64,000 nucleotides of DNA from Ichthyophis bannanicus (lineage: Eukaryota; Chordata; Amphibia; Gymnophiona; Ichthyophiidae), in assembly GCA_033557465.1 (NCBI GenBank), contig CM066031.1, positions 1,666,378,800 to 1,666,442,799 on the forward strand, in the 5' to 3' direction. A model generated the notes under the pieces. That model saw only the letters and a list, made by a program, of their open reading frames with translations, made no database searches and had not been told where the DNA came from. The translations under genes and the position numbers were made by a program. Shown here one piece after another: positions 10,985 to 20,562 of the stretch (its first letter is position 1; the number at the start of each line of letters is the position of its first letter).

Positions 10985-12449
10985 CCCGGTTTATCGATAT
11001 TTCTTTCAGTTCTTCTGATACATCACCTTCAAATACCATTTCAGGCATGGGTAACTTCTTACATCTTCTTCAGTAAAAATCAAAGCAAAGAATTCATTCG
11101 GTCTTTCCCCTATGGCCTTGTCCTCCCTTAGCACTTCTTTTACCTCTCCTGTCATCTAACAGTCCAACTGACTCTCTCACAGATTTTTTGCTATGAATGT
11201 ACTTGAAAATGTTTTTATTATTCGTTTTTGCTTCAACGGCAAGCTTTTTTTCAAATTGTCTTTGCCTGCCTTATCAGTGCCTAGCATCTAAAGTTTTTGT
11301 CATTTGGCTCCTTTTTCCATTTCCTGAAAGACGCTTTTTTGGCTACAACAGCCTCTCTGACCTCATCTTTAAACCATGCTGGCAGTTTTTGGCCTTCCTT
11401 CCACTTTTCTTACGTGGAATACATTGACTGGGCTTCCAAGATAGTATTTTTAAACAACACCCCATGCTTGATGTAAATATTTAACCTTTTCAGCTGCTCC
11501 TTTTAGTTTTTTCTTAACTATTTTCCTTATTTTATCATAGGCTCCCTTTTGAAAGTTAAAAGTAGTACTGTGGATTTCCTTGCCGTCCTCTCTCCATTTA
11601 TTAAATCAAATGCGATCATGCTATGATCACTATTGCAAAGGGGCACCAACACCCTTATCTCTCGCACCAGTTCCTGTGTTCCACTAAGGACTAGGTCCAA
11701 AATAGCTTCCCCTCTTGTCTATTCATGAACCAGCTTCTCCAAAAGCAGTCATTTATTTCATCTAGAAACTTTATCTCCCTAGCATGTTTTGCTATGACAT
11801 TGACCCAGTTGATAACAGGGTAATTGAAATCATCCTTTATTTACTATGTTACTATTTCTGTGTTGTAACTTCTGTTAGCTTCCCTGATTTCGTTTAGCAT
11901 TTCATCATCTATTCGTTCATTCTGGCCAGGCGGTCGCTAATACTCTCCCACTGCCACTGTCTTCCCCTTTTTACATGGAATTTCTATTCATAGGGATTCT
12001 ACAGTGTATTTTGTTTCCTGCAAAACTTTAATCCCATGTGACTCAATGTCCTCTATAACATAGAGCGCAACCCCTCCACCAATTTGATCTACCCTATCAT
12101 TGCAATATAGTTTGTACCCAGGTTTCACAGTGTCCCATTGGTTGTCCTCCTTCCATCAGGTCTCTGAGATGTCAATTATATCTAACTTTTCATTTAGTGC
12201 TATATATTCTAACTGTCCCATCTTATTTTTTAAACTTTTAGTATTTGCATACAGGCATTTTAGTGGTTGTATTTTATTCATATTAATCTGGTTATCAATT
12301 GATAGGGGTAATTTGGAATCTTTCAGCTCTTTCTGCTCTGTACTTAAGGTCATCTGGGTTACTTTTATCCTTATTGGAACCTCTCTATCAGGATGCCGTA
12401 ATTTCTCTCTTTTGCTAGTGTCCTTCAAGGATACATCCTTCCGAACCAT
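10985..12449 (-). pseudogene. CR1-A endonuclease and polymerase linker, broken
   Basis: Minus strand. 12156-12449 opens the second ORF: after a short leader it reads LKCLYANTKSLKNKMGQLEY then LDIIDISET, the first strands of the CR1 AP-like endonuclease (ANARSL...DII-I-ET). Further on (about 12130-12060) YKLYCNDRVDQIGGGVALYV is the next block. At about 11640 LVPLCNSDHSMIAFD is the SDH active-site region. The endonuclease would nick target DNA to prime reverse transcription. Several stops. Confidence 0.75.
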
Positions 12450-12484
12450 ACACTCTTGGGTGACTGTCAGCTTTCCCCTACTAT

Positions 12485-13400
12485 CTAGTTTAAAGGCTGC
12501 TCTATCTCCTTTTTAAAGGTTAATACCAGCAACCTGGTTCCATCCCGGTTAAGGTGAAGGGCTTCCTTTTGGAAAAGCCCCTCCCTTCCCCAGAATGTTG
12601 CCAAGTTCCTAACTGATCCAAAACCCTCTTCCTTGCACCATCGTCTCATCCACGCATTGATATTCCGGAGCTCTGTCTGCCTTTTGGGTCCTGTGCATAG
12701 AATTGGAAGCATTTCTGAGACTGCTACCCTGAAGGTTTTGGATTTTAACTTCCTAAATAAAAGCCTATATATGGCCTCCAGAACTTCTCTCCCACATTTT
12801 CTTATGCCATTGGTACGAACATGTATCAAGACAGCAAGCTCCTCCGCAGTACTATCTAAAACCTTGTCTAGGTGGCACGTGACGTCTGCTACCTTTGCAC
12901 CAGGCAGGCATGTTGCCAGGCGATCCTCATGTCCACCAGCCACCCAACTATCTACATGCCTTATAATCGAATTGCAAACTATTACTGCTGTCCTATCCCT
13001 TCCCTCATGGGCTCATGTCCCTGGATGAACCTCCTCCTCCTATTATTAGTCATTTATATAGCGCTCAGTGTGAGAGGGTTTTACATCATCTGGAGGACAG
13101 GTCCTAACTACAAGATCACTTTCTGCCACGCCAAGATGATGCTGTCCTTTCACGTGGCCTCTCTCCTCCATGGCAATAGTGAGACTGCCAGACTGGAGAT
13201 GGGACTTCAGTACTACGTCGCTGTAGGTCTCATCTATATACCTCTCTGTCTTCCTTAGCTCATCCATATCTGCTGCTCTAGCCTCCAGAGATCGGACTTA
13301 TTCCCTGAGAGCAAAGAGCTCCTAGTGCAAATGTAAGACCCCTCACCAACTGGGAGAAAATAGTACATGTGACACTCAGTGCAAAAGACTAGATAGCCCC
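12485..13400 (-). pseudogene. CR1 ORF1, esterase-like, broken
   Basis: Minus strand, upstream of the endonuclease. 13046-13267 (MDELRKTERYIDETYSD...) follows ELFALR and VRSLEARAADMDELRK-like text at about 13330-13260, a short coiled coil typical of CR1 ORF1. 12485-12943 carries LIHVRTNGI (normally HVGTNDI), SEMLPI, RNINAWMRRWCKEEGFG and ALHLNRDGTRLL. The last is the SGNH-esterase Asp/His block of CR1 ORF1; the aspartate of the D-x-x-H motif reads A here, and the GTND motif reads RTNG, so catalytic residues are lost. Confidence 0.78.
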
Positions 13401-13523
13401 ATCTCACTGCTGGACTGATGTCTGCATCTTAGTTTTAGGGTTTTGTTAAGATATTTAAGTTGTTTACTTACTTATATTTGCTGAGGATAGTTGTATAAAC
13501 ACAAGTATACCTAATAGGTGTAA

Positions 13524-13623
13524 CCCTTTCAGACCTGAAGTTTTTCACAGACACCATATATATATACATGGAATTCGATGAATAACATGACGTCCATTAC
13601 AGTGGACATACAGTCTGAAAGGG
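13524..13623. mobile_element. 100-bp piggyBac-like MITE
   Basis: Terminal inverted repeats CCCTTTCAGAC at 13524-13534 and gtctgaaaggg at 13613-13623 are perfect over 11 bp. The right flank is TTAA (13624-13627) and the left flank is gtaa (13520-13523), a one-base decay of TTAA. TTAA duplication with CCC ends is the hallmark of piggyBac-type elements. No coding capacity; a (ta)n run lies inside. Confidence 0.7.
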
Positions 13624-13627
13624 TTAA

Positions 13628-13974
13628 GGGACTTTGTTCACATCAAGATTAATTTCAGGGCCTTAATTAATTAAGCTATACCTGATGTGGATAACCAGCT
13701 ACACCTGAAAATGAATTGAACTACCTCTGTCTCTGTATAAGCTGTAAGAGACGTTAAATCTAAGATTGTCTGGGGTGGGTGGGAGGCGGGATGGGCAGAA
13801 AGGAAAGAAACACTTAATAGAAGCTTGCCTTTGTGACTTTAAAAAAACACAGAACTTTAACATAGACAGAGATTTTATCAGTTTAAATCCAAAGAGTTCC
13901 CTTTAACCCAAGACTGTGAGATATTACCAGCAGGTACATACTTAGAATTGTAGAATCCTTCTCAGCAAGAGCAG
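13628..13974. other. No recognisable feature
   Basis: About 350 bases of A/T-rich sequence. I see no coding frame, splice pattern or repeat here. Confidence 0.5.
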
Positions 13975-14136
13975 CTTTTCTCAGTAGTCCTGCAATCCTG
14001 TCAGTAATGAGTTTTTAATGTTCTGTACTGTCTTTGTGTATTTATTTTATCTTATTTCACTTATATTTTAGCTTGAGAAATGTAAACCGCTTTGGATGTT
14101 TGCAAAAAGTGTTATATCAAATAGAATAAACAATAA
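13975..14136 (+). mobile_element. L2-type 3' tail fragment
   Basis: Reads ttttaatgttctgtactgtc, then aaatgtaaaccgctttgga and gtgttatatcaaatagaataaa. The 'aaaccgctttg...tatatcaaataaa' sequence is the common L2 3' end. No coding sequence is left. Confidence 0.6.
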
Positions 14137-14389
14137 ACCATCTCACCAAGGCATAGTCATTCTAGTGATGCAAGACTGGCCCTGCAGGCCATTGTATGCA
14201 GATCTCTTTAGTCTGTTGGAGAAGTCCCCTCTTTTGCTACTTCATGAGAGAAGACTTCTTTGGCAGGGGCCTCTGGTCATGGAGGATCCCATTCCCTTCT
14301 TGCTTACGGATTGCCTTTAAGAAATGTAAATTATCTAAGAAAAGATACACTGGAGTGGTAATCGACGTCCTTCATAAGGTTCAGAGGCC

Positions 14390-15290
14390 TATGTGAGGTT
14401 CTATCGGGTCTTCGAGAGGTGGTGCTCCTCTCAGGCCCTGGATTCCAGGAAGGCAGACATAGTTGCTGTAGGATAAAATCAAAATAAACTGAACCGTCTA
14501 ATTTCTCAACATATAAGGGTGTCCTGCATGGAGTGGTGGGTTCACCCCTAAACAGGGACATGGGGAGGGGTGGCCTGCACGGAACGGCAGGTCCACCTAC
14601 TCTTGCCATCGTGCTGGGCAGACTAGATGGACCATGCTGTTCTTTATCTGCCGTCATTTACTATGTTACTATGTTTTGTCCTTCTTATGGTCCAGGTTAG
14701 ACCTAAGTGTAGCTCTGAACTCTATTAAGGTTCAAGTGGTGGCCCTTGTGTGCTATCAGGGACCTGTTCAGGGAGTGTCCTTAGTAGTGCATCCTTATGT
14801 GCCCCACTTCCTCAAGGGGGTGAAGCAGATGCATGTGTCTGTACCACAGTGGGGCCTTTCTCTGGTGTTGAAGGCATTGAAAAGTCCCCCTTCGAACGGC
14901 CTCTCTCAAGGATTTCATCTTGAATGTGGTATTTCTAATGGTTGTTGTGTCTGGCCAAGTGGGTGTTGGAGCTACAGGTCTTGTCCTGAAGGAAGCCTTT
15001 TCCAATCAGCTTACTAATTCCTTCCATTGGTTGGACCATCTTTGTCCTGTTCAGGAGGCCGAGGAAAGGATAGGCAGCATCCAAGTCCTCGATTACCCAC
15101 TGACTTAAGGAGCTATTAATTCATCCTACCTTCTGAATGGGAAGTGCATACTAGAGGGAATCAGAACTTACTCCATTAGGGCACCAGCCACCTTCTGGGT
15201 AGAGTCTACCTTAGTGTCTCTGGAGGACATCTGTAAGGTTGGCTACATGATCATCTCTGAGCATCTTTGTGAAGCCCTACAGGTTGCTTG
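14390..15290 (+). pseudogene. DIRS tyrosine recombinase, broken
   Basis: YRVFERWCSSQALDSRKAD (about 14400-14460) matches WRLFDTWCSLRHISPW of copy c. After the CR1 insertion, ALNSIKVQVVALVCYQGPVQG and HPYVPHFLKGVKQ (14716-14830) match LRMQVAALTCFRGPIAG and SRFLKGFQ of copy c. WGLSLVLKALKSPPSN follows at about 14850. At 15180-15285 the end of the domain can be guessed in other frames (ICKVGYM). The catalytic His-x-x-Arg region is not legible. Confidence 0.72.
14465..14676 (+). mobile_element. CR1 3'-end fragment inserted in DIRS copy b
   Basis: Interrupts the DIRS recombinase. It ends with gggcagactagatggaccatg, ctttatctgccgtcattta, then ctatgttactatg, the tail of a CR1 subfamily (C) related to B. 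The start is placed where DIRS homology stops, near tgctgtaggataaaatcaaa. No coding sequence. Confidence 0.7.
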
Positions 15291-15390
15291 AAGAAGCTGA
15301 AGTGGATGGTGCCTTTGGCTGAGCAGTTCTGTCCAGAGCGTTGTCTTCCTCCCACTCTGGATCCTGGCTGCTTGGATACGTCCCACTCGT

Positions 15391-15808
15391 CTGTACTGGT
15401 CTAGAAGGATGTTAAAGATGGAGGAATTTTCCATACTGCTAATTTCCTTTCTTTGAATCCTTCTGGACCAATCCAGCCCTTGAAGGCTGCTCCTACAGGT
15501 TAGGGAGCTTTTAACTGCATTTTCCATAGTAGTGCTTGAGGCTGGGTCAAGTATGGTAAGAGCGTCAAAGATTTGTACAAAGTTTTTTTCTGATTTTTTT
15601 TTTAAGTTTTACAATCTTCCTTTCAGGTTGGGAAGTGTCATATTGGCTTCAGTGCTGTATGAGCATATTTACAAGCGATGACATCACTGGCATTGCGCTG
15701 GTCTGTCTCTACCTACTGGTTGGGGAACATAACAGATTTGTCTGGACTGGTCTAGCAGGATTCAAGGAAAGAAAATTAGTAGGTATGGAACATTTCCCCT
15801 TAACAAGC
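15391..15808 (+). repeat. DIRS copy b internal complementary region and right terminal repeat
   Basis: 15391-15478 reads ctgtactggtctagaaggatg, then aattttccatactgctaatttc and tctggaccaatccag; it is the diverged equivalent of 24329-24423 in copy c. The right terminal repeat at 15735-15808 begins tttgtctggactggtctagcagg and continues ttcaaggaaagaaaattagtaggt, the counterpart of 24764-24824. The two halves of the internal region are complementary to the two ends, as expected for DIRS. Confidence 0.75.
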
Positions 15809-16261
15809 ATTATTAGTAACATGGGACCAGCACTAAAATACTGTGTGTTAATGGTAGCACACCTTAGTAACTAGCCCTCATTGCATGTTAATGGTGTTTG
15901 TGTGCAGTATGTAGCAGAGCAGTTCAGTAAATCTAGCCTCTGATTTTCAAAGATGGAAAACCAGAAAGAGCATTTTTGTGGTACTTTTTACCTCTATAAA
16001 ACTTATTTTCTTGGCAGCTGATCATTAAGGAAAGAAAGCTGTATCCTTTGTACAATATATTTTCACACAGGACAGTCTGAAACTTCCATGAAAGGGTTTT
16101 GGCATGGACTCTTAGTTTGAAGCAGATGTTTTTTAAAGGGCAGCTTGCCATACTTAAGTTGTTTATGGTATAAAGAGCTAGTATCATATTACAACAGGAG
16201 AATAAAGGCATGGTGTCCTTATATAACCTGTGCAGTCCTGGTTGGTAGGAAAGGGTGTCTT
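15809..16261. other. No recognisable feature
   Basis: About 450 bases of A/T-rich sequence between a DIRS end and an L1 insertion. No gene, repeat or splice signal recognised. Confidence 0.5.
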
Positions 16262-16275
16262 AGAAAAAGCTTTCT

Positions 16276-16474
16276 TTTTTTTTTTTATTGGTTTTCAATC
16301 AAAATACATTGATCAAATAAGTTTAAACAGGTCAATCAAGATAAATAACTCACAAAGCGAAAGCCTTTCAGAATACATAGGGAAAAATAATACATGATAT
16401 AGTCCACATCATGAGAGAGCAGTTCAGTCCAGAAAAGAAAAGACAAAAATAAATAACAGCAACCAAGGACCGAG
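16276..16474 (-). mobile_element. L1-like LINE 3' tail with 14-bp target duplication
   Basis: A minus-strand retroposed tail. On the minus strand it ends with AATAAA followed by poly(A), seen on the plus strand as a T run at 16275-16287. It is bounded by identical 14-bp copies of agaaaaagctttct at 16262-16275 and 16475-16488, a target-site duplication of L1 type. The 200-bp body is 3' UTR only. A poly(A)-tailed processed transcript could give the same structure; L1 is favoured because another L1-like tail lies at 17145. Confidence 0.7.
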
Positions 16475-16488
16475 AGAAAAAGCTTTCT

Positions 16489-17144
16489 ACAGAACAGGTT
16501 TGTCTTTCTTTTATTGTCTGCTAACAAAGTGCAGCCAAATTTACCTCTGGGAGATCTGGAGCAAGGGTTTGATGGTCACATCATCTATAAGTGATCATGG
16601 CTGTAATACTTCCAGTTTCACAAAGCCCAGCATTTTTGCTTCCAAAACTGTGGCATTATCCTAATTCCAGCCTTGGCTAAATGTTTTTTTTCCCAGAAAT
16701 CTCTTTTTTTATAACTTATCACCGTTAAAGTTATTTCATCTCTGTCACTCAGTCTGCTCAATATATAATGCATTTGTTTTTACACTTTATTGTTAATTTT
16801 TGCAAACTTGCCTTCTGTTACATAAAAAGTAAAGTTTTCACAGCTTCATTTTCAGTGACAGGGAAAGTATATTTTTTGAACTGTAACTCAAAGGTGGATC
16901 ACACCTTTTAAATTACTAGTTAAGATCCAAAGTGATTGCAACTGTTATAATTTCATAGAAAAAGAAACAGATTTTGTGGTGCTTTTAGTCTGAACATATG
17001 TGCATGTTAGAGGAACATACAGTAGAGGCAAAATTTCCCATAATGCTGCTGACTTCCCTTACTCATTGTGCTTTAGCCCTTCTACTAATCTAAAAGCACC
17101 TGCTGCAGAATCCAAGGCCCACCCAGGAACTTCAGTAGAATTTT
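16489..17144. other. No recognisable feature
   Basis: About 650 bases, A/T-rich, with poly(T) runs near 16686 and 16704. No coding frame or repeat family recognised. Confidence 0.5.
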
Positions 17145-17965
17145 CTTTTTTTTATATTTAATCTTTATTAACAAATTTAACACTTTACAACAAAGTCCCC
17201 TCGGCCCTCCCCCCTCATACAATAGTAAATGGTCCCCATATCTTTACAAACTCAGGTACTCACTCCACTCGCAAAGCATTCAAACGTTCCATGAGCAATA
17301 CTTTTTGCAATCTGAACCACTGTGATAGCAAAGTGGGTTCCCTAATAGACTTCCAATATAAAGTAATTTCACACTGAGCCCCATTAACACACATAGCCAA
17401 AAGCTGACCCTCCTACCCCAGTCCAACCTTCCTCCCATTCCACAACAAACCCTCTCTACCTCCCATTCTTTAGGTTCTGCCACCATCTGGCGCACATATC
17501 CCCGTACCGCTTTCCAAAATATATGGATCCTGGGACAGTGCCGCCACCACATATGCAGAAAATCTCCCCGACTACCACAACCCCTCCAACACAGTAGAGA
17601 AATCGCAGAAGCCATATGGGTGTCAGATACCAGCGATACAAAAGCTTGTAACCATTTTCAACAATTAAACTAGATAAAGGCACCTTTCCCACCGACTTAA
17701 ACACCTTTTCCCATTGCTTCTCCTCAAGACTCATTCCCAGATCAGCCATCCAGGCCTTTTGAAAAGTTGCTTTCCGTCCCCCTTTCCAACTAAACATTTA
17801 TAGATCCTAGATATAACCTTAACTGTATTCACCAGATTCCAGCATATTATCTCAAAGTCACTAAGACCTCCTCCCGCACCTTTCTCCACTCCTTGGACAT
17901 TTTGGTTCCCACCTTTCACAACCCTTGAACCCACCCAGTAACCTGTCCCTTTTATGTTTATCATA
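17145..17965 (-). mobile_element. L1-like LINE 3' end, broken polymerase, minus strand
   Basis: Minus-strand frames read AWMADLGMSLEEKQWEKVFKS, then YKLLYRWYLTP and, one frame over, LLCWRGCGSRGDFLHMWWRHC and IHIFWKAV. The order W..D.. / YK..YRWYLTP / CWRC......H..W.C..I..FW matches the C-terminal zinc-knuckle region of L1-clade ORF2 proteins. The 3' end at about 17145 has AATAAA-like sequence and an A-rich tail. At least two frameshifts (near 17460 and 17615) break it. 5'-truncated. Confidence 0.78.
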
Positions 17966-18718
17966 AAATCAATTCAAAGCAAATGCTAGAAATGTGATTT
18001 TATAAAGGTGTTGCATGGCCATAGCAACAAACAATTGTAGATTAATGAAAGTATGCATAGTAGTGTTTCACTTGAATATCTCAATAAACCCAACAATTTC
18101 TAGTACTCAAAAATTCCCACCCAGGGGCTACTGGTTTCATCCTCAGAGTACTAGTCCCACCAGCCTGCTGAAGGGATAAGTTGTAGAAGCCTAATCTCTC
18201 CATTGAGCTAGCTATAAATGACTGTTCAAAGCCACCCCCCTCCCCCAACTTTTCTGTGGCAGATGCAAACCAGCGCCTGTACTCCCAAGGGTCAAGGATG
18301 TCCTACCCCATCCATGAAAGGTGGGATGTAATCAGACCTCCACCATTATGAATATTTTAGCATTTAGAATGTGTGAGGAGATGCTCATCCCTATTGTGGA
18401 AGCTGACATATCGATAGACCTATCCTCTAACTAGTCAATATCCAACATAGCGCATTCATTGAGGAACTGGAAATACCCATCAAAGATTTGTTAGGGTCCC
18501 AGCTCTCTCTCTAGATACACCTAAGTTACAGCCAGAAGCTCCATCAGAGTGCCTAAAACCGCAAATTGTTGAGTTGTGACAAAAGAGACTGACTTCAACC
18601 CAAATCATATCTAACGACAAATTGTCATGTCCCAGGGAGAGGAAGGTGGGAAACTCAAAATAACACTCAAAAAGGAAGCAGGCAAAAACGTGGCATAAGG
18701 ATTGTCAACTGATTCAAA
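17966..18718. other. No recognisable feature
   Basis: About 750 bases without an open frame longer than 60 codons and without repeat signatures that I recognise. Confidence 0.5.
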
Positions 18719-18846
18719 GGGGTATGTCTACTAAGCTGGGCTAATGGCTAACCCAGGCTATTTTCAACTATGTCCCATTGAATAACATGGGACCTAGTTG
18801 CAGATAGGCCAGGTTAACCATTAGCCCGGCTTAGTAGAAATACCCC
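18719..18846. repeat. 128-bp foldback element (MITE-like)
   Basis: Long imperfect inverted repeat: ggggtatgtctactaagctg at 18719-18738 pairs with cggcttagtagaaatacccc at 18827-18846, and the pairing continues inward (gggctaatggctaacc against ggttaaccattagccc). The middle also folds (gtcccat...atgggac). About 38 bp per arm with few mismatches. Flanks share AAA on both sides, possibly a 3-bp target duplication. No protein; superfamily not recognised. Confidence 0.7.
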
Positions 18847-19143
18847 AAAGTGTCCCAAGAGCCACCATTTTATCCCCCATCTCACCCCCTCCCCTGCCAA
18901 ATCATTGAATTAAACTGACCCAGGTGGGAAACTCCCAGCTGATGATAGGGCAGTCCTCCCTCTTCTGTGTCTCTTGCTGACCATGCACTCAGCTGGACAC
19001 CTCATCTATGCACTCACTGAAACAGCAGTGAATGGAAACTGGGCTCATCAAGATCTTCCAGAGCCCAGTCCCCCATCTTCTGGGTGCTTCCTGGTCTCAC
19101 CTCTTTTGAAATGCAAAAAGGAACTGTGAATGATTTAAAATGT

Positions 19144-19290
19144 TCCTTCCAGGTCATACTGCTAGACCAGTCCAGACAAACGGGTCATGTCCCCCTGCTA
19201 GCAGATCTTGGAGACAGAGAATTCTACCAGAGCTCTGATAGGCTGGACTCTGGTGATATGGTCCTACCCCTAGGGGTCTCCCTCAGTATT
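19144..19290 (+). repeat. DIRS copy c left inverted terminal repeat
   Basis: 147 bp. From ctgctagaccagtccagac (about 19159) to ctccctcagtatt it is the near-perfect reverse complement of 24653-24785. The outer 12 bases (tccttccaggtc) are not in the right repeat but are complementary to 24358-24369 in the internal region. Confidence 0.9.
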
Positions 19291-20562
19291 TCTCTGTCTC
19301 CTGCAGATCTGGTTGCTTTTGTTGTTTTTCCCTCAAAATCTTTAAAATTATTTAGAATCCCTTTGGGGACTGATATTTCCACTTGCCTGTTGCTGCCAGT
19401 ATAGTTTCACTGTGCACCAGGGTGTTTGCAGCTGAGCTCCTGTTTCTGACACAGTAGAGCTCACTGACAGGAAGAATCCCCAGCATCTGGCCATGAGGGC
19501 TTGTTAGCTGGACGAAGGCCTCCCTAAAAACAGGCTTCTCTGTATCTTGAGGCTCCTGGATGCACCCAGATTTCACAAGAGGTGTTACTCTGGGTTTCCC
19601 AGCAACTTGATTCCCCAGATAAACTTGTGGAGCTCCTGGGCCTGGCTTCAGTAGAGCTCCTGATTTTCTTTAAGCATCGCTGAGTCTTTGCCACGAGAGC
19701 TTAGACAGCAGGAGGATCAGGTATCAATTTCTGAGAGAAACTGTAAGTAAACTGTTTTTCTTACTTGCCTCAGCTGCCCTGGGTTGATTTCAACTGCATC
19801 GGGACCGGCTGTCTCTGACCTGATTCCTTCACTTCCGCTTTCATCGGGGTCTGTTAAACTTGGGTTTGAAGTTCCTGTTTTCTTTTCTTCATTTTTATTT
19901 CCTGGATGCACCCAGAGCACACAAGAGGTGTTTCTCTGGGTTTCCCAGGCTTCCCTCCTTAACAGCTGTATTTTCTGTAATCAGCAATACAACAGGGTTT
20001 GAGCTTCTGATTTCACTGTCTGTGCAGCTCCCCTTCTCTCCAGAAACACCTTCCAGCCCCTGCCATGAGGGTCTAAGTGGCTGCAGAGGGATCAAACTCT
20101 AATTTCCCTACCTTTCCCTAATTACTTTACACTGACTTTGAAAGTTTCTCTTCCCCTCCATGGGAACTCAGATCCTCTGTACCAGCACAGTGAATAACTG
20201 ACAGTTTCCTTCTCCCCTCCGTTTCTGGTGATTCAGGGTTTTCGTCAGGATTTGATTTTTAAGTTGCTAGCAGCACTCCTTGCCTCTTCCCCAGCGATTT
20301 CGCTGCATTTTTAAGGTTTTTAGAGCTTAGGAAACTCTTTTATTTTGCAGTTTTTCTGTGCTGGCGGCCATTTTGAAAATCAGGAGGGATTTCTCTTCAG
20401 TGTTTTTTTTTGGAGGGAGCAGCTCTGGGCAGCCATTTCAAAACATTTAACATGCTATGAAGGCACAGGGAGTTTCAAAAACCCTTTTCTTTGAAGAGTC
20501 TTCTGTTTCCCTAAGCCTACCTTGATTTTTATTTACAAAAAAAAAGGTTTTAAGCCTCTGCA
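19291..20562 (+). other. DIRS copy c leader, no gene
   Basis: Untranslated leader between the left terminal repeat and the gag-like frame. It contains two similar segments, one with ctggatgcacccagatttcacaagaggtg (near 19557) and one with ctggatgcacccagagcacacaagaggtg (near 19901), each followed by ctctgggtttccca. So about 350 bp of the leader is tandemly duplicated. No convincing coding sequence. Confidence 0.6.

Larger units (their letters stand above)
8527..13440 (-). mobile_element. Nearly full-length CR1 LINE (subfamily A), minus strand, split by an L2
   Basis: On the minus strand, in order: ORF1 with coiled-coil and esterase-like parts (13400-12485), an AP-endonuclease (12449 to about 11600), reverse transcriptase (about 11150-8858) and a 3' end at 8527 with the same gaccttggtctgacccagtatggc tail as the copy ending at 6637. 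A plus-strand L2 fragment (10076-10978) interrupts the polymerase. About 4 kb after removing the insertion, which is near the full length for CR1. It is old: stops and frameshifts occur in every domain. Confidence 0.82.
14137..15808 (+). mobile_element. DIRS retrotransposon copy b, 5'-truncated
   Basis: Starts within the RNase H-recombinase linker: HQGIVILVMQDWPCRPLYADL at 14139-14200 aligns with HRGPVILVALDWPRRLWYAHL at 23163 of copy c. It then carries recombinase text, an internal complementary region (about 15391-15478) and a right terminal repeat ending near 15808. Copies b, c and d form one family, with gtctggactggtctagcag in their ends. A CR1 3' tail has inserted inside the recombinase. 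No intact frame. Confidence 0.8.
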
